Of a stretch of 33,585 bases of DNA, positions 16,824 through 26,152 are shown in pieces. The stretch's first letter is position 1; every line of letters begins with the position of its first letter. The notes under the pieces are model-generated. The model was not told the origin of the DNA. It saw only the letters and a program-made list of their open reading frames with translations, and did no database searches. The stretch is from Actinomycetota bacterium (lineage in GTDB: Bacteria > Actinomycetota > Acidimicrobiia > Acidimicrobiales > Ilumatobacteraceae), in assembly GCA_009698745.1 (NCBI GenBank), contig WLPO01000005.1, forward strand, positions 1 to 33,585. The letters run 5' to 3'. A program made the translations under genes and the position numbers.

Positions 16824-18254
16824 TCAGCGGTGGCGATACAGAATCCACCACTCGTTGGATGCAACGATCAGATAGTCCTGGATTTCAGATCTCCATACCA
16901 GTTCCGCTTCACTTGAGAGCGAAATTGGCAACATCACGAACTCGATTTCATCAGCGAAATCCAACCTGTCCCCTGCGGCAAAAACATCCGGACCGTACAG
17001 TGCGCGTTGGAACGGATTGGGGAATGCGTAAATACGATCTCGGCGGGCCAACTGCGCAGACAGCGGATGAAACACGCTAATCACAGCATCGGAAGGAATC
17101 TGAGCAAATAATTCATGTGCTGCTGCCACCGAAGGGCTTGAAGGAGGAAATTTCTGTAATTGGTTGTGCGCAAACGGCAAAGGCGCAAGTAGCAAGGCCG
17201 AAACAAACGCGGCAGCCCCAACCACCAATGTCGCCTTGCGACGAGCTGACTTACTGAGACGCCCAATTGCATACACATTCCCAAATACCAGAATCGGTGC
17301 GACAACAAACGAATAGTGGTAGTGAATTTGGTACTGATAGTAAAACGTGCTGACAATATTTGAAAACAACACCACGAAACCCACTAGCGCGATACTCGGG
17401 GCAGCTAAGAACATTCCGCCTGTTGGCAGAAGCATCTGTGACAGATATGTCAACCGACCATCGCTCGTGAGATAACGCAATAGCGTGCTCGGTGACGTGA
17501 ACGCTGTCTTCACAAGACCACCAAATCCACCAAACGGAATGCGCCATGAGTTCCTAAAAGCTGTTCCAGTCAAATTGCGAATCACGAACAGAAAACAAAT
17601 CAACGCTGCGCCAATAGAGCCAACAATTGTGGCTATACCAATCCGTACATCGCGCCGGAGTGCCACCCACACTCCAATTGGTGCCACCACCAGCACGACG
17701 TCTTCTTTGACCAGCAATGCCAATATGACAGCAATTACATACCACCGCCATTTTCGACTCAAGGCAGCCCATAGTGCTACCGCAACAAACAGACCCAAGA
17801 AAGAATCTGGATGAAAATTCTCAACGTTTGTCCAACTGACAGCGGGATACAACAGATAGGTGCAAGCGAATACACAACCGAGCGCATCACTCTCCAAATG
17901 CTTTCGAGCAAATGCGTATATGGGAATTGCTGCAGCGGCGATAGCAACCGACTGCACCACAAATAACAGACTTGTAGACGAAATTATCCACATGAGCGGT
18001 ACGAGCAACACCAAAATAAATGAAGTGTGATCGCCAAAAAGATTGCGACCCATCAACGTCACAAATGGCGTTTTGCCTCGCGACAACAGCCAAATTCCTT
18101 GGTCATACAAACCAAAGTCATATGCCGATGTGCCCAAGCCTCGATGTATTTGTACGGTGGTGTAACTGAAATACACCGCGTAAGCAGCAATTGCGGTACC
18201 AACCACAAGTGTCCACGACGAAGCTAATCGGATCCGTGAGGACAAACGGTTCAT
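16824..18254 (-). CDS. DUF2079-type polytopic membrane protein
   Basis: This 476-aa protein has about ten hydrophobic segments, the first at about residues 13-33. Near the N-terminus it carries YDFGLYDQGIWLLSRGKTP and then LFGDHTSFILVLLVPL. These match my memory of DUF2079, an uncharacterised family thought to relate to GT-C glycosyltransferases; the acidic and His residues in the first external loop fit such a fold. The soluble C-terminal part (about 370-476) ends with DYLIVASNEWWILY. The gene starts two bases after nusB, so it is in the same transcript, and it ends 80 bases before pyrR. A cell-envelope glycan or lipid role is only a guess; no partner enzymes are near. Membrane status is certain and family assignment is likely. 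Confidence 0.85.
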   Translation of the reverse strand: MNRLSSRIRLASSWTLVVGTAIAAYAVYFSYTTVQIHRGLGTSAYDFGLYDQGIWLLSRGKTPFVTLMGRNLFGDHTSFILVLLVPLMWIISSTSLLFVVQSVAIAAAAIPIYAFARKHLESDALGCVFACTYLLYPAVSWTNVENFHPDSFLGLFVAVALWAALSRKWRWYVIAVILALLVKEDVVLVVAPIGVWVALRRDVRIGIATIVGSIGAALICFLFVIRNLTGTAFRNSWRIPFGGFGGLVKTAFTSPSTLLRYLTSDGRLTYLSQMLLPTGGMFLAAPSIALVGFVVLFSNIVSTFYYQYQIHYHYSFVVAPILVFGNVYAIGRLSKSARRKATLVVGAAAFVSALLLAPLPFAHNQLQKFPPSSPSVAAAHELFAQIPSDAVISVFHPLSAQLARRDRIYAFPNPFQRALYGPDVFAAGDRLDFADEIEFVMLPISLSSEAELVWRSEIQDYLIVASNEWWILYRHR

Positions 18255-18256
18255 CG

Positions 18257-18685
18257 CTAGGAAGTTACGCGAACCACTTTAGAAATCGCGGACAGCACAC
18301 CATTGACAAAGCGGCCCGAATCATCTGTCGAAAATGTTTTGGCAAGTTCTACTGCCTCATTGATGACCACAGCAACAGGCACTTCAGGACTGTACGAAAG
18401 CTCGTAGACGGCCATTCTCAATACATTTCGATCAATCACTGGCATGCGAGCAAGCGTCCAACCATTCGCACATTCCACAATATGACCGTCCAACTCATCT
18501 CTATGTGTTGACACACCCGTCACTATTTCGGTTGTGAGATCTTCAATATTCAGCAACTGCATTGCAAGTACTTCGGTTCCGGTCAAACCTTTGGTATCTG
18601 CTTCATACAAAATATGCATGGCCCGCTCGCGGGCATCCGAGCGAGCAGCCTTGCCTCCTGTGCGCGGTTTTTTGTCGGCCGTCAC
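18257..18685 (-). CDS. nusB: Transcription antitermination factor NusB
   Basis: NusB with NusE (S10) binds boxA RNA to assemble antitermination complexes on rRNA transcripts. The 142-aa, all-helical protein is recognised by ARSDARERAMHILYEAD at the N-terminus and by the C-terminal blocks MPVIDRNVLRMAVYEL, VAVVINEAVELAKTF and DDSGRFVNGVLSAI. Length is normal. The GTG start lies two bases after the efp stop, and the stop lies two bases before the DUF2079-type gene. The efp-nusB pairing is widespread in bacteria and supports both calls. Confidence 0.96.
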   Translation of the reverse strand: MTADKKPRTGGKAARSDARERAMHILYEADTKGLTGTEVLAMQLLNIEDLTTEIVTGVSTHRDELDGHIVECANGWTLARMPVIDRNVLRMAVYELSYSPEVPVAVVINEAVELAKTFSTDDSGRFVNGVLSAISKVVRVTS

Positions 18686-18687
18686 GG

Positions 18688-19251
18688 TCAGACGCGAGTT
18701 ACATATTCGGCAGTGCGAGTATCTACTTTGACTCGATCGCCGATATTGACAAACAACGGCACTTGAATGACTTTTCCTGTCTGCAACGTCGCTGGTTTGC
18801 GCGCACCAGACACTCGATCACCTTGCATGCCGGGCTCGGTAAATGCAATCTCGAGTTCGACCGAAGGAGGAATTTCGACGCTAACGATTTCATCGCCATA
18901 GCTCGCGATCATTGCAATTGCGTTTTCGATCAAGTAATCAGCTGCATCACCAAGCGCCACAGGCTTGATTGTCAATTGGTCATAAGTTACGTTGTCCATA
19001 AAAACGTAATCATCGCCGTCTTTGTACAAAAACTGCATGTCTCGCTTATCAAGAATGGCTTGTTCAACTTTAATGCCAGCGTTAAACGTGCGCTCCAGCA
19101 TGTTGCCGGTGCGCAGATTGCGAAGCTTTGTGCGTACGAATGCGCCACCCTTGCCAGGCTTCACATGCTGAAATTCGACAACGGTGTACAACGTGTTATC
19201 GATGTTGAGGGAAACTCCGTTTTTTAGATCGTTCGTCGAGATGGCAGGCAC
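18688..19251 (-). CDS. efp: Translation elongation factor P
   Basis: EF-P binds between the P and E sites of the ribosome and relieves stalling at polyproline stretches. The 187-aa length and three-domain layout are typical. The N-terminal KOW-like domain has STNDLKNGVSL and the tip loop KPGKGGAF with Lys at position 34. The middle OB domain includes DDYVFMDNVTYDQL, and the C-terminal OB domain ends with VFVNIGDRVKVDTRTAEYV-like sequence. The tip loop reads PGKGGA, not the PGKGP form described for many actinobacterial EF-Ps with an unmodified lysine. The GTG start overlaps the pepP end by 28 bases, with GAAAGAG nine bases upstream. Confidence 0.97.
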   Translation of the reverse strand: MPAISTNDLKNGVSLNIDNTLYTVVEFQHVKPGKGGAFVRTKLRNLRTGNMLERTFNAGIKVEQAILDKRDMQFLYKDGDDYVFMDNVTYDQLTIKPVALGDAADYLIENAIAMIASYGDEIVSVEIPPSVELEIAFTEPGMQGDRVSGARKPATLQTGKVIQVPLFVNIGDRVKVDTRTAEYVTRV

Positions 19252-20399
19252 AAAGACTCTTTCTGACTCAGGGTGAGGGTTTGACTGGATGTCGCGGTTA
19301 CAAGAATTAAATCCTCTATCCGCACACCTCCAACACCTACACGATAGACCCCAGGCTCTACGGTCACTACCTCACCACACTGCAAAGGCTCGATGAAGTC
19401 TGTGCGCACCCACGGCATTTCATGAATTTGCAGTCCAACACCGTGTCCAGTGCCATGAATAAAATCTGGCCCGTATCCAGCCTGCGTGATGATGTTTCGA
19501 CACACCGCATCGATTGATGCACCGCTCACACCAGGACGAACGGCCATGACCCCTTCACGTTGTGCATAGAGCACAAGATCATGAATCGCAGCGAGTTCTG
19601 GTGCGACCTGCCCAATCAAAAAGGTTCGAGTCATATCCGAGTGGTAACCGTCAACAATGCCGCCCACATCAATGACTACAGCATCGCCTTCGCGGATAAT
19701 CGTGCTTGTCGGGCGATGATGTGGCTTCACAGAGTTGACTCCGGTTGCAACGATCGTTTCGTAGCTTGGCCCATCGGCGCCAAATCGACGCATTTTGTAT
19801 TCAAGTTCGTCGCGTACATCACGTTCCGAAATTTCATGTGTTAGCGCTTCATCAAGCATCGAACGAACTTCAGCCAAGGCGAGATCGGTGGCATGCGCAG
19901 CCAACTGCATACGTGCAATTTCGGCTTCAGTTTTAACTCTGCGTAACTGCTGCACCACCCCATTGGCCGCGACGAACGAACAAGTATTTTGTGCACCGAT
20001 CATCTCAAAATTGAGCATCGTGATTTCGCTCGAATCAAAACCGCATGTCTTCACTCCTGCGAGCTCCCTTGAGAGTTGCTCCAGTTGCAGAGACTGGGTT
20101 CGAGCCTCAACAACTCTCGCCGACGCACCCGACAGACGAATTTGATCAGCGGCTTGCTGCGTGTAACGACCATCAACGATGAGAACCGAGTCGCTTTTCT
20201 TGACCAACAACAGCGCAGTCGAACCAGTGAATCCTGTAAGCCAGCGAATGTTGTCCATGGAAACAACCAAAAGTGCAGTCACTCCATGCGAATCATGCGC
20301 GCTGTCGAGAGCTCGTTGCAAACGACCAGCCACTAACAACGGCGGCAGCGATGCCGACGATGCTGACGACGTTGAAAATTGCGTCGAATTCAAGACCAC
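19224..20399 (-). CDS. pepP: Xaa-Pro aminopeptidase (M24B)
   Basis: This is a metallopeptidase of the creatinase/prolidase type, expected to remove the residue before a proline at a peptide N-terminus. The 391-aa sequence has a creatinase-like N-terminal domain (to about 160; SMDNIRWLTGFTGS) and a pita-bread catalytic domain. Likely metal ligands are the Asp in VIDVGGIVDGYHSDMTRTF (two), the His in HGTGHGVGL, and Glu in TVEPGVY and VGGVRIED, so the site looks intact. The GTG at 20399 is the first possible start and has no obvious ribosome-binding site, so the N-terminus is uncertain. Its 3' end overlaps efp by 28 bases. The pepP-efp pairing is common in Gram-positive bacteria. Confidence 0.93.
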   Translation of the reverse strand: MVLNSTQFSTSSASSASLPPLLVAGRLQRALDSAHDSHGVTALLVVSMDNIRWLTGFTGSTALLLVKKSDSVLIVDGRYTQQAADQIRLSGASARVVEARTQSLQLEQLSRELAGVKTCGFDSSEITMLNFEMIGAQNTCSFVAANGVVQQLRRVKTEAEIARMQLAAHATDLALAEVRSMLDEALTHEISERDVRDELEYKMRRFGADGPSYETIVATGVNSVKPHHRPTSTIIREGDAVVIDVGGIVDGYHSDMTRTFLIGQVAPELAAIHDLVLYAQREGVMAVRPGVSGASIDAVCRNIITQAGYGPDFIHGTGHGVGLQIHEMPWVRTDFIEPLQCGEVVTVEPGVYRVGVGGVRIEDLILVTATSSQTLTLSQKESLCLPSRRTI

Positions 20400-20408
20400 A
20401 ACACTTTG

Positions 20409-20858
20409 CTAGTTGTTGTCTAAATAGTGCGCAATTGCTTGCACACCGAGCACATAACTCTGCTGACCGAAGCCAGCGATAGTTCCGATCGCGACTGGCG
20501 CCACAACGCTTGTGTGCCGCCATGATTCACGCGATTGAGGGTTCGAGATGTGCACTTCAACAACAGGCCCATCGAATGCGTTCAGTGCGTCTGAAATACT
20601 CCACGCATAATGGGTGAACGCGCCAGGGTTGATGATGATGGCCGAATACTGTTCACGTGCATCATGAATTTTGTTGACTAATTCAGAAGCACTGTTGCTT
20701 TGAAATGCATCCAATGTAAAACCTGCAGCAACAGCAGCCTGAGTGGCAACCGCAACATGATCTTGCAGTGTCGACTTGCCGTAAATCTCGGGTTCGCGAG
20801 TGCCAAGCAGATTGAGGTTCGGGCCGTTGAGTAACAGAATCTTGAGCGAACGAGCCAT
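20409..20858 (-). CDS. aroQ: 3-dehydroquinate dehydratase, type II
   Basis: AroQ converts 3-dehydroquinate to 3-dehydroshikimate, the third shikimate step. The 149-aa length is typical of the type II dodecameric enzyme. NGPNLNLLG (11-19) precedes the catalytic Tyr 26 (EIYG). Then follow FQSNSASELVNKIH, IINPGAFTHYAW and EVHISNPQSRESWRH, the latter carrying the catalytic His. All motifs are complete. It starts four bases after aroB, whose end supplies GGAAGT as the ribosome-binding site. The adjoining shikimate genes support its role. Confidence 0.98.
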   Translation of the reverse strand: MARSLKILLLNGPNLNLLGTREPEIYGKSTLQDHVAVATQAAVAAGFTLDAFQSNSASELVNKIHDAREQYSAIIINPGAFTHYAWSISDALNAFDGPVVEVHISNPQSRESWRHTSVVAPVAIGTIAGFGQQSYVLGVQAIAHYLDNN

Positions 20859-20862
20859 GTTC

Positions 20863-21879
20863 TTATCGTACTTCCATGCGACTGAACGCCTGAGTCACTG
20901 CTGATGTTGAAACATCTGCAACAAGCTCAACGCCATTTGGGCCATCCAAGACAAAGGTCAGACCATGAAGGGCCTTTTTGTCGGCCATCATCAATGCCAT
21001 CAAGTCCTCTGCACGACAGTCTCGTGGCAGTGCTGTTGACAAACCATATGCACCCGCAACGACCTGTTGATGGTACGCCACTCTCTCGTCGTCAATCCTT
21101 CCAAGAGCATGGGCAAGATGTGCGGCGAAGATCATTCCAACAGCAACAGATTCTCCATGCGCTATTTCAAAACCCGTTGCAATCTCGAGCGCATGGCCGA
21201 GCGTGTGCCCATAATTTAGAACAGCACGTAAGCCGCCCTCTCGCTCGTCGCTTGCAACTATGTCGGCCTTAATTTGCACACATCGCGCAATTCGCGATGT
21301 GCGATCCATCGCCAACAAATCGTCTCCTGTCAAGAAGTGATACTTCGCCATTTCCCCGTAACCACAACGCAATTCGCGTTCCGGCAACGTCGCCAAAGCA
21401 TCGGTGTCACACAACACCGCATGCGGTTGCCAAAACGCGCCAACCAGATTCTTGCCCTCTGGCAAATTCACACCAGTTTTGCCACCAATCGCTGCATCGA
21501 CCATTCCGACAAGTGAAGTTGATACATGAACAACAGGAGTACCTCGATGCCACGAAGCTGCGGCGAATCCGGCAACATCTGTCACTAGCCCGCCACCCAC
21601 TCCGATGACGACGTCATTTCGATTGAGTCCTGCCGCAGCAAATGCGCGAACAACCCGCTCAATAGTTGCCAACGTTTTATGTTGCTCTCCGTCGCCGATC
21701 ACCACCGTTGTGCTTGGAATATCGGTCTCCACCTGGATGGGAATGGACTCTTGAGTCACGATCACCGCACGACGCGCTGTTGCCGGCAACACTGCATTGA
21801 CTTCAACTCGCACACCAGCGCCAACGATGACCGGATACGAACGTTCACCAAGCTGCACGGTTACTTGTTGGCGACTCAT
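20863..21879 (-). CDS. aroB: 3-dehydroquinate synthase
   Basis: AroB cyclises DAHP to 3-dehydroquinate using NAD and a divalent metal, the second shikimate step. The 338-aa sequence shows IGDGEQHKT (61-69), GVGGGLVTDVAGFAAA (NAD-binding, 93-108), DAAIGGKTGVN (128-138) and NYGHTLGHALE plus HGESVAVGM, with His ligands for the metal. It is fairly compact, close to 340 rather than 360 residues, which is common in actinobacteria. The ATG overlaps the aroK stop as ATGA. It sits between aroK and aroQ in a shikimate run. Confidence 0.98.
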   Translation of the reverse strand: MSRQQVTVQLGERSYPVIVGAGVRVEVNAVLPATARRAVIVTQESIPIQVETDIPSTTVVIGDGEQHKTLATIERVVRAFAAAGLNRNDVVIGVGGGLVTDVAGFAAASWHRGTPVVHVSTSLVGMVDAAIGGKTGVNLPEGKNLVGAFWQPHAVLCDTDALATLPERELRCGYGEMAKYHFLTGDDLLAMDRTSRIARCVQIKADIVASDEREGGLRAVLNYGHTLGHALEIATGFEIAHGESVAVGMIFAAHLAHALGRIDDERVAYHQQVVAGAYGLSTALPRDCRAEDLMALMMADKKALHGLTFVLDGPNGVELVADVSTSAVTQAFSRMEVR

Positions 21880-22478
21880 TTGTTCTCCGCCCGACGAATG
21901 ACCTGTAGTACCGATTCGATTACTTGATCGATGTGCTTCCCAGATGTCTCAATTTTCGCTGTGGCAACTTGCTCGTACAGACCGGCTCGCTCACTACTGA
22001 GTTCGCTCAATACTTGTTGCGGATTATTCGCCAGCAATGGTCTTGCGGTTTTTGAAGAAGAAGTACGTTTCACCAAATCATCCACATGTGCATCCAACCA
22101 AATCACATGATCGGCGTGAGAAATAATCTTGTCTCTATTAGCCTGAGAAATGACAGCGCCACCGCCAGTCGCTACGACTACCGAGCGTGCTGATTGTTGA
22201 TCAACCTGCACACAAGCATCATCGAGCACGCTCGACAAGACATTTTCTTCAATGGTACGAAATTCGGTTTCACCACCGCGCGCAAAAATTTCACTGACTG
22301 TGGATTTTGCGATCTTTACAATCTGTGCATCCAGATCCACAAACGAGCACTGCAAAGCATGAGCTACGCCCAATCCAACGGTTGATTTTCCAGTACCCAT
22401 CACACCCACAAGCACGACCACGCCAGATTGTGTCGCCGATGGTTGTACGTTCATCACCGGTCGAGTCGAGACGCTCAC
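21876..22478 (-). CDS. aroK: Shikimate kinase
   Basis: AroK phosphorylates shikimate to shikimate-3-phosphate with ATP. The P-loop GVMGTGKST is at 25-33. Then follow the shikimate-binding Asp in [14 protein letters not shown] (shikimate-binding Arg and Glu), TGGGAV (Walker B-like region) and ARPLLA in the lid. The protein is 200 aa, a little longer than the usual 170-180, through an 18-residue N-terminal extension without a recognised motif. The GTG start makes a GTGA overlap with aroC. If translation begins further in, the extension would be shorter, but no better ribosome-binding site is seen. Confidence 0.96.
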   Translation of the reverse strand: MSVSTRPVMNVQPSATQSGVVVLVGVMGTGKSTVGLGVAHALQCSFVDLDAQIVKIAKSTVSEIFARGGETEFRTIEENVLSSVLDDACVQVDQQSARSVVVATGGGAVISQANRDKIISHADHVIWLDAHVDDLVKRTSSSKTARPLLANNPQQVLSELSSERAGLYEQVATAKIETSGKHIDQVIESVLQVIRRAENK

Positions 22479-23638
22479 TTCAACGATGCAGCAGATGCCT
22501 GAGCATTGCGCACGAACTCCGCAACAGAGTCTCCACCAAATTTGCGTTGGGCTTCATTAGCAAGCACGAGCGCAACCATGGTTTCTGCAACAACTCCCAT
22601 CGCGGGAACCGCAGTCACATCGGTACGTTCTTTGAAGCTCACCACTTCTTGCTTGGTAACCGTGTCGACAGTTTTCATCGTTGGTCGATTCAATGTTGCG
22701 AGCGGTTTCATTGCTGCCCGAACAACCAACAACTCACCTGTCGTCATGCCACCTTCAGTGCCGCCAGCCAACGTACTTTCACGTCGGTAGGCCTTTTCTG
22801 CTTCGTCCCACACGATCGGATCATGTGCTTCGCTTCCCCGTCGGCCAGCAACTTCAAAACCGTCTCCGATTTCGACGCCTTTCACCGCCTGAATGCTCAT
22901 CATTGCTTGCGCGAGCAAACCATCAAGCTTTCGGTCCCAATGCACATAGCTTCCTAAACCAACTGGCATGCCATACGCAAGCACTTCAACGATCCCACCC
23001 AGGCTGTCACCATCTTTTGCGGCCGCCTCAATTTGAGCGATCATCTGCGCTTCCGAATCTTTGTTGAAACAACGAACTGGAGAATCATCAACTGCATGCA
23101 AGTCACTCATGAGCGGACGCACTGCCGTGGTGTTGCGAGCGCTGCCCATTTGCACCACATGCGAAAGTATCTCGACGCCGATAGTTCCAAGAAATATTTT
23201 GGCAAGCGCACCGGCGGCAACACGTGCTGCTGTCTCGCGAGCGCTCGCACGCTCTAGTACGTCTCGCGCGTCGTCAAAACCATATTTCTGCATTCCAGTC
23301 AGGTCGGCGTGACCAGGACGTGGTTGAGTGAGCGGCTTCTTTGTTTTGCCTGGTGCTGGTGACATCTCTTCGTGCCATACATCGCTCCTGGACCACTCAC
23401 TATTTTTGATCTCAATCGCAACTGGCGAACCAAGGGTGCGGCCATGACGAATTCCACCCAACAACACAATTTCATCTTCTTCAAACCGTTGTCGAGGACC
23501 ACGCCCGTACCCAAGACGGCGACGAGCAAGCTCATTTTGCACCTGTTCTGCTGTCACTTCGAGCCCGGCCGGCAAGCCCTCAACGATGACCACGAGGGCC
23601 TGGCCATGGCTTTCACCTGCGGTCAAGTAACGCAACAT
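22475..23638 (-). CDS. aroC: Chorismate synthase
   Basis: AroC converts EPSP to chorismate with reduced FMN, the last shikimate-pathway step. The 387-aa sequence has [20 protein letters not shown] at the N-terminus (family signature 1), [44 protein letters not shown] (signature 2), and [16 protein letters not shown] near the end (signature 3). All are intact and length is normal. The ATG at 23638 follows a 56-base gap after aroE, the largest gap in the aro run, with AGGT about 13 bases upstream. aroA, needed between AroK and AroC in the pathway, is not in this window. Confidence 0.98.
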   Translation of the reverse strand: MLRYLTAGESHGQALVVIVEGLPAGLEVTAEQVQNELARRRLGYGRGPRQRFEEDEIVLLGGIRHGRTLGSPVAIEIKNSEWSRSDVWHEEMSPAPGKTKKPLTQPRPGHADLTGMQKYGFDDARDVLERASARETAARVAAGALAKIFLGTIGVEILSHVVQMGSARNTTAVRPLMSDLHAVDDSPVRCFNKDSEAQMIAQIEAAAKDGDSLGGIVEVLAYGMPVGLGSYVHWDRKLDGLLAQAMMSIQAVKGVEIGDGFEVAGRRGSEAHDPIVWDEAEKAYRRESTLAGGTEGGMTTGELLVVRAAMKPLATLNRPTMKTVDTVTKQEVVSFKERTDVTAVPAMGVVAETMVALVLANEAQRKFGGDSVAEFVRNAQASAASLK

Positions 23639-23694
23639 ACATACAGACTACCTGTGACTCAAGCGCCGACTATGGCTATTTATGAGCGCGGCTA

Positions 23695-24531
23695 TTAATG
23701 AGCCCGAATAGCCAGCTCGTCAACTGCGGCCTGACGCATAACTTTCACATCACCAATCTCGTTGAACCAAGCAAGTTGCTGCAGAGAGCCTTGGTGCACC
23801 AACATCCACAAGCCGTCAACTGTTTTTGCTCCGGCACGCTTTGCGTCTCGCAGCAATGTTGTCTCGAGGGGGTGATACACCGCATCAAGAACCACGAGAG
23901 ACGGATGCAACAGCGCAGCATCGATTGGAGTTTCCTGATTTCCCATTCCGACTGAAGTTGCATTGATCAAAATAGTTGCATTCGCGATGTCGTCAGGTGT
24001 TCCAACGCGTGCAACAGATGCGCATGAAGCCGCATCATGAGCACGCGATTCTGTTCTATTCACGATCGCGATATCGCTTGCGCCTCGCCGTGCAAGTGTT
24101 GCAACGATTGCCCTAGCGGTGCCCCCAGCGCCAACGACCACCACTCGCGATTTTGGTATGACAACGCCCGATTGCTCGATTGCATTACAACAGCCATCGC
24201 CATCGGTGTTTGAACCGATCAATCTCCCATCCCTCACCGCAATCGTGTTGACCGATCGAGCCAAAATTGCAGACTCGTCAACTTCTCCCAAATTGATCGA
24301 TGCATTTGTCAACAACTCAAATACCACTTCTTTGTGAGGCATGGTTACCGAAAGCGCACGAATGCTGTTGTCTCCAAGTGTTCGCAACACTCCAAGAAGC
24401 GCATCTTCTCGTACTTCCATTGCGACATAGGACCAATCAACCTTTCGTTGACGAAACACGGCATTATGCATCGCAGGCGACAAGCTCTGTTCAACCGGAT
24501 TACCAATGATCGCTGCTACTTCAATCGTCAT
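23695..24531 (-). CDS. aroE: Shikimate dehydrogenase
   Basis: AroE reduces 3-dehydroshikimate to shikimate with NADPH. The 278-aa length is typical. The N-terminal substrate domain has GNPVEQSLSPAMHN (the SLSPAMHN shikimate-binding motif is at 16-23), SVTMPHKE with catalytic Lys 67, and NTDGDG with Asp 110. The NADP domain begins at VVVGAGGTARAIV (about 131-143), and NRTESRA fits the NADP phosphate-binding loop. LINATSVGM and DAVYHPLETTLL follow. The ATG overlaps the mltG stop as ATGA, so aroE is translated with mltG. mltG-aroE-aroC-aroK-aroB is a common actinobacterial order. Confidence 0.97.
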   Translation of the reverse strand: MTIEVAAIIGNPVEQSLSPAMHNAVFRQRKVDWSYVAMEVREDALLGVLRTLGDNSIRALSVTMPHKEVVFELLTNASINLGEVDESAILARSVNTIAVRDGRLIGSNTDGDGCCNAIEQSGVVIPKSRVVVVGAGGTARAIVATLARRGASDIAIVNRTESRAHDAASCASVARVGTPDDIANATILINATSVGMGNQETPIDAALLHPSLVVLDAVYHPLETTLLRDAKRAGAKTVDGLWMLVHQGSLQQLAWFNEIGDVKVMRQAAVDELAIRAH

Positions 24532-25727
24532 GGCAACAAACCTGCAGCCTGTGATGCCGCAATATTTGCTTCGTGCTGCGCGAGCGTCGCAGCAAATGCG
24601 TGGTTACCGTCTTTGTCTGCCAACACATAAAACAGATATCGACAAGGCTTTGCGACACCCTTGCAGATTGGATCACTTTGCAACGGATCCTGCGCAGGAT
24701 GAAGTGCTGCTGCAATAGAAGCACGGCCTGGGTTAGCAATTGGCGTAGGTGTTAATCCTTTGTATAAATACGTGTTGTACGGAGTATCCAGTTCCTTGGC
24801 TTGAGCGAACGTCGATCCTTCCGGTGCTGCGTAATACAGCGTTGCATCGATCTGCAACTTCATGCCAAGTTCAAGTCTGTTGTAGATCACTCGAGCAATC
24901 TTTGCTCGGTCACCCTCCGTCTTGGCTTCTCGCTCAATCATCGATGCAACGATCAATGTTTTATAGGGTGAAAACCCAACAGCGTCCTGGGACTTATCGA
25001 GACCTTCTTGTCGTCCAACGCGCTCCATCAACTGCACCATTCGCGCAACGACTTGTCCCTCGGACTCGTCGCCCGAAATCTGATATGTATCGGGAAACAA
25101 TAAACCCTCGAGCGAAGTTTGCGCTGCGGGTCGATATGCGGCCTCAATTGCCGGGTCTTGTGCTGCTTGAATAAACAAGTTGGCATCTAGTCGCAATGTT
25201 TTTTCGGCCAGTCGTTTAGCCATCTGCGCAGTAGTGAATCCCTCAGGAAACGTCACTTTTATAAATGTGGACGACGGTGGAATCGATAACACCTTCATAA
25301 TGTTGCCCATATGGTCGTGGGGTTTAATTGTGTAATAGCCCGGTGTGAGATCTATGCCGCCTTTTCTGCCTACATACCAACGGAACACACCGGCGCTAGT
25401 GATGAACCCTTCAGACTCAAGACGCGAACTCACACTCGAGACGCTGTCTCCATCATTGACGGTAAACGAGACGCCGATAGTTGACCCACCGGATGGATTG
25501 ACTTCATGCAAGTACCAAAGTCCAATCGCACCTAAGAACAACGAAAAACACACCACAGCTGTCAACACAATTTTTACCATCGGCGCAATCTCTCGAAAGT
25601 CGTGGGGCTCGACGCTGGATTCACTGCCGTCTACGACAATGTCCCAGGGATCGTCGTGCCAATTCTCGGCAACTTGATCATCCCTGGTGGTCGATTTGAT
25701 GAGCGGATCAATCGATGGATTAACCAT
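24528..25727 (-). CDS. mltG: Endolytic murein transglycosylase MltG
   Basis: MltG cleaves nascent peptidoglycan glycan strands at the membrane and is thought to end chain growth. The 399-aa protein has an acidic cytoplasmic N-terminus of about 50 residues, one membrane segment (about 51-73, IVLTAVVCFSLFLGAIGLWYL) and an extracytoplasmic part. The latter has a LysM-like subdomain (about 85-150) and then the YceG catalytic domain with LEGLLFPDTY and ASMIEREAKTEGD. E265 is the expected catalytic Glu. VIYNRLELGMKLQIDATLYYA completes the family signature. Its ATG overlaps the end of ruvX by 8 bases, so the two are coupled, as they are in many bacteria. Confidence 0.97.
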   Translation of the reverse strand: MVNPSIDPLIKSTTRDDQVAENWHDDPWDIVVDGSESSVEPHDFREIAPMVKIVLTAVVCFSLFLGAIGLWYLHEVNPSGGSTIGVSFTVNDGDSVSSVSSRLESEGFITSAGVFRWYVGRKGGIDLTPGYYTIKPHDHMGNIMKVLSIPPSSTFIKVTFPEGFTTAQMAKRLAEKTLRLDANLFIQAAQDPAIEAAYRPAAQTSLEGLLFPDTYQISGDESEGQVVARMVQLMERVGRQEGLDKSQDAVGFSPYKTLIVASMIEREAKTEGDRAKIARVIYNRLELGMKLQIDATLYYAAPEGSTFAQAKELDTPYNTYLYKGLTPTPIANPGRASIAAALHPAQDPLQSDPICKGVAKPCRYLFYVLADKDGNHAFAATLAQHEANIAASQAAGLLP

Positions 25728-26151
25728 TATGAGAATTCTGTTTCTGGGCGTCTAACCACGACTGCAACATCACAGCTGCAGCAACTTTGTCGACAACTGA
25801 CTTTCTGTCTTTGGCATTCACATTATTGCCCTGCAATATTTGGTGGGCGCTCACTGTTGTTAATCGCTCGTCATAAGTGAGCACAGGCACTCCCACAACG
25901 TTAGTCATTTGCGCAACTTCAACAGTGGCAGATTGCGCAGCGGCACCGACGTCGCCCGACATGCTGAGGGGCATCCCCACAACAACACAATCAATTTCGT
26001 ACTCCTGCACTATCGCAGCAATTGCTTGATGATCCTGCAAGCGCGAGCCACTTCGATTGAGCACTCGCAATGGAGTAGCAATTGTGGCACTTGCATCACT
26101 TGTCGCAATACCAATTCGCTTTGTCCCGAGATCTACCCCGAGTGCTCGCAT
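25720..26151 (-). CDS. ruvX: RuvX/YqgF Holliday junction resolvase-like protein
   Basis: This is an RNase H-fold nuclease-like protein proposed to act in pre-16S rRNA processing or Holliday junction resolution. The 143-aa length is typical. DLGTKRIGIATSD (residues 7-19) carries the first catalytic Asp, VVVGMPLSMSGD the second block, and YDERLTTVSAH the Glu. The C-terminal KSVVDKVAAAVMLQSWLD holds the last acidic residue. The track start at 26259 lies inside alaS. The ATG at 26151, one base after the alaS stop (TAACATG), gives the right length and N-terminus. The alaS-ruvX-mltG order is conserved in many Gram-positives. Confidence 0.96.
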   Translation of the reverse strand: MRALGVDLGTKRIGIATSDASATIATPLRVLNRSGSRLQDHQAIAAIVQEYEIDCVVVGMPLSMSGDVGAAAQSATVEVAQMTNVVGVPVLTYDERLTTVSAHQILQGNNVNAKDRKSVVDKVAAAVMLQSWLDAQKQNSHNG

Positions 26152-26152
26152 G

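Noticed and set aside
18562-19227. Plus-strand ORF (221 aa) opposite efp and nusB
   Set aside because: Antisense to two conserved genes, crosses their border, and has no family-like motif.
22307-22957. Plus-strand ORF (216 aa) opposite aroK and aroC
   Set aside because: Antisense shadow; Cys/His/Arg-rich translation and no domain.
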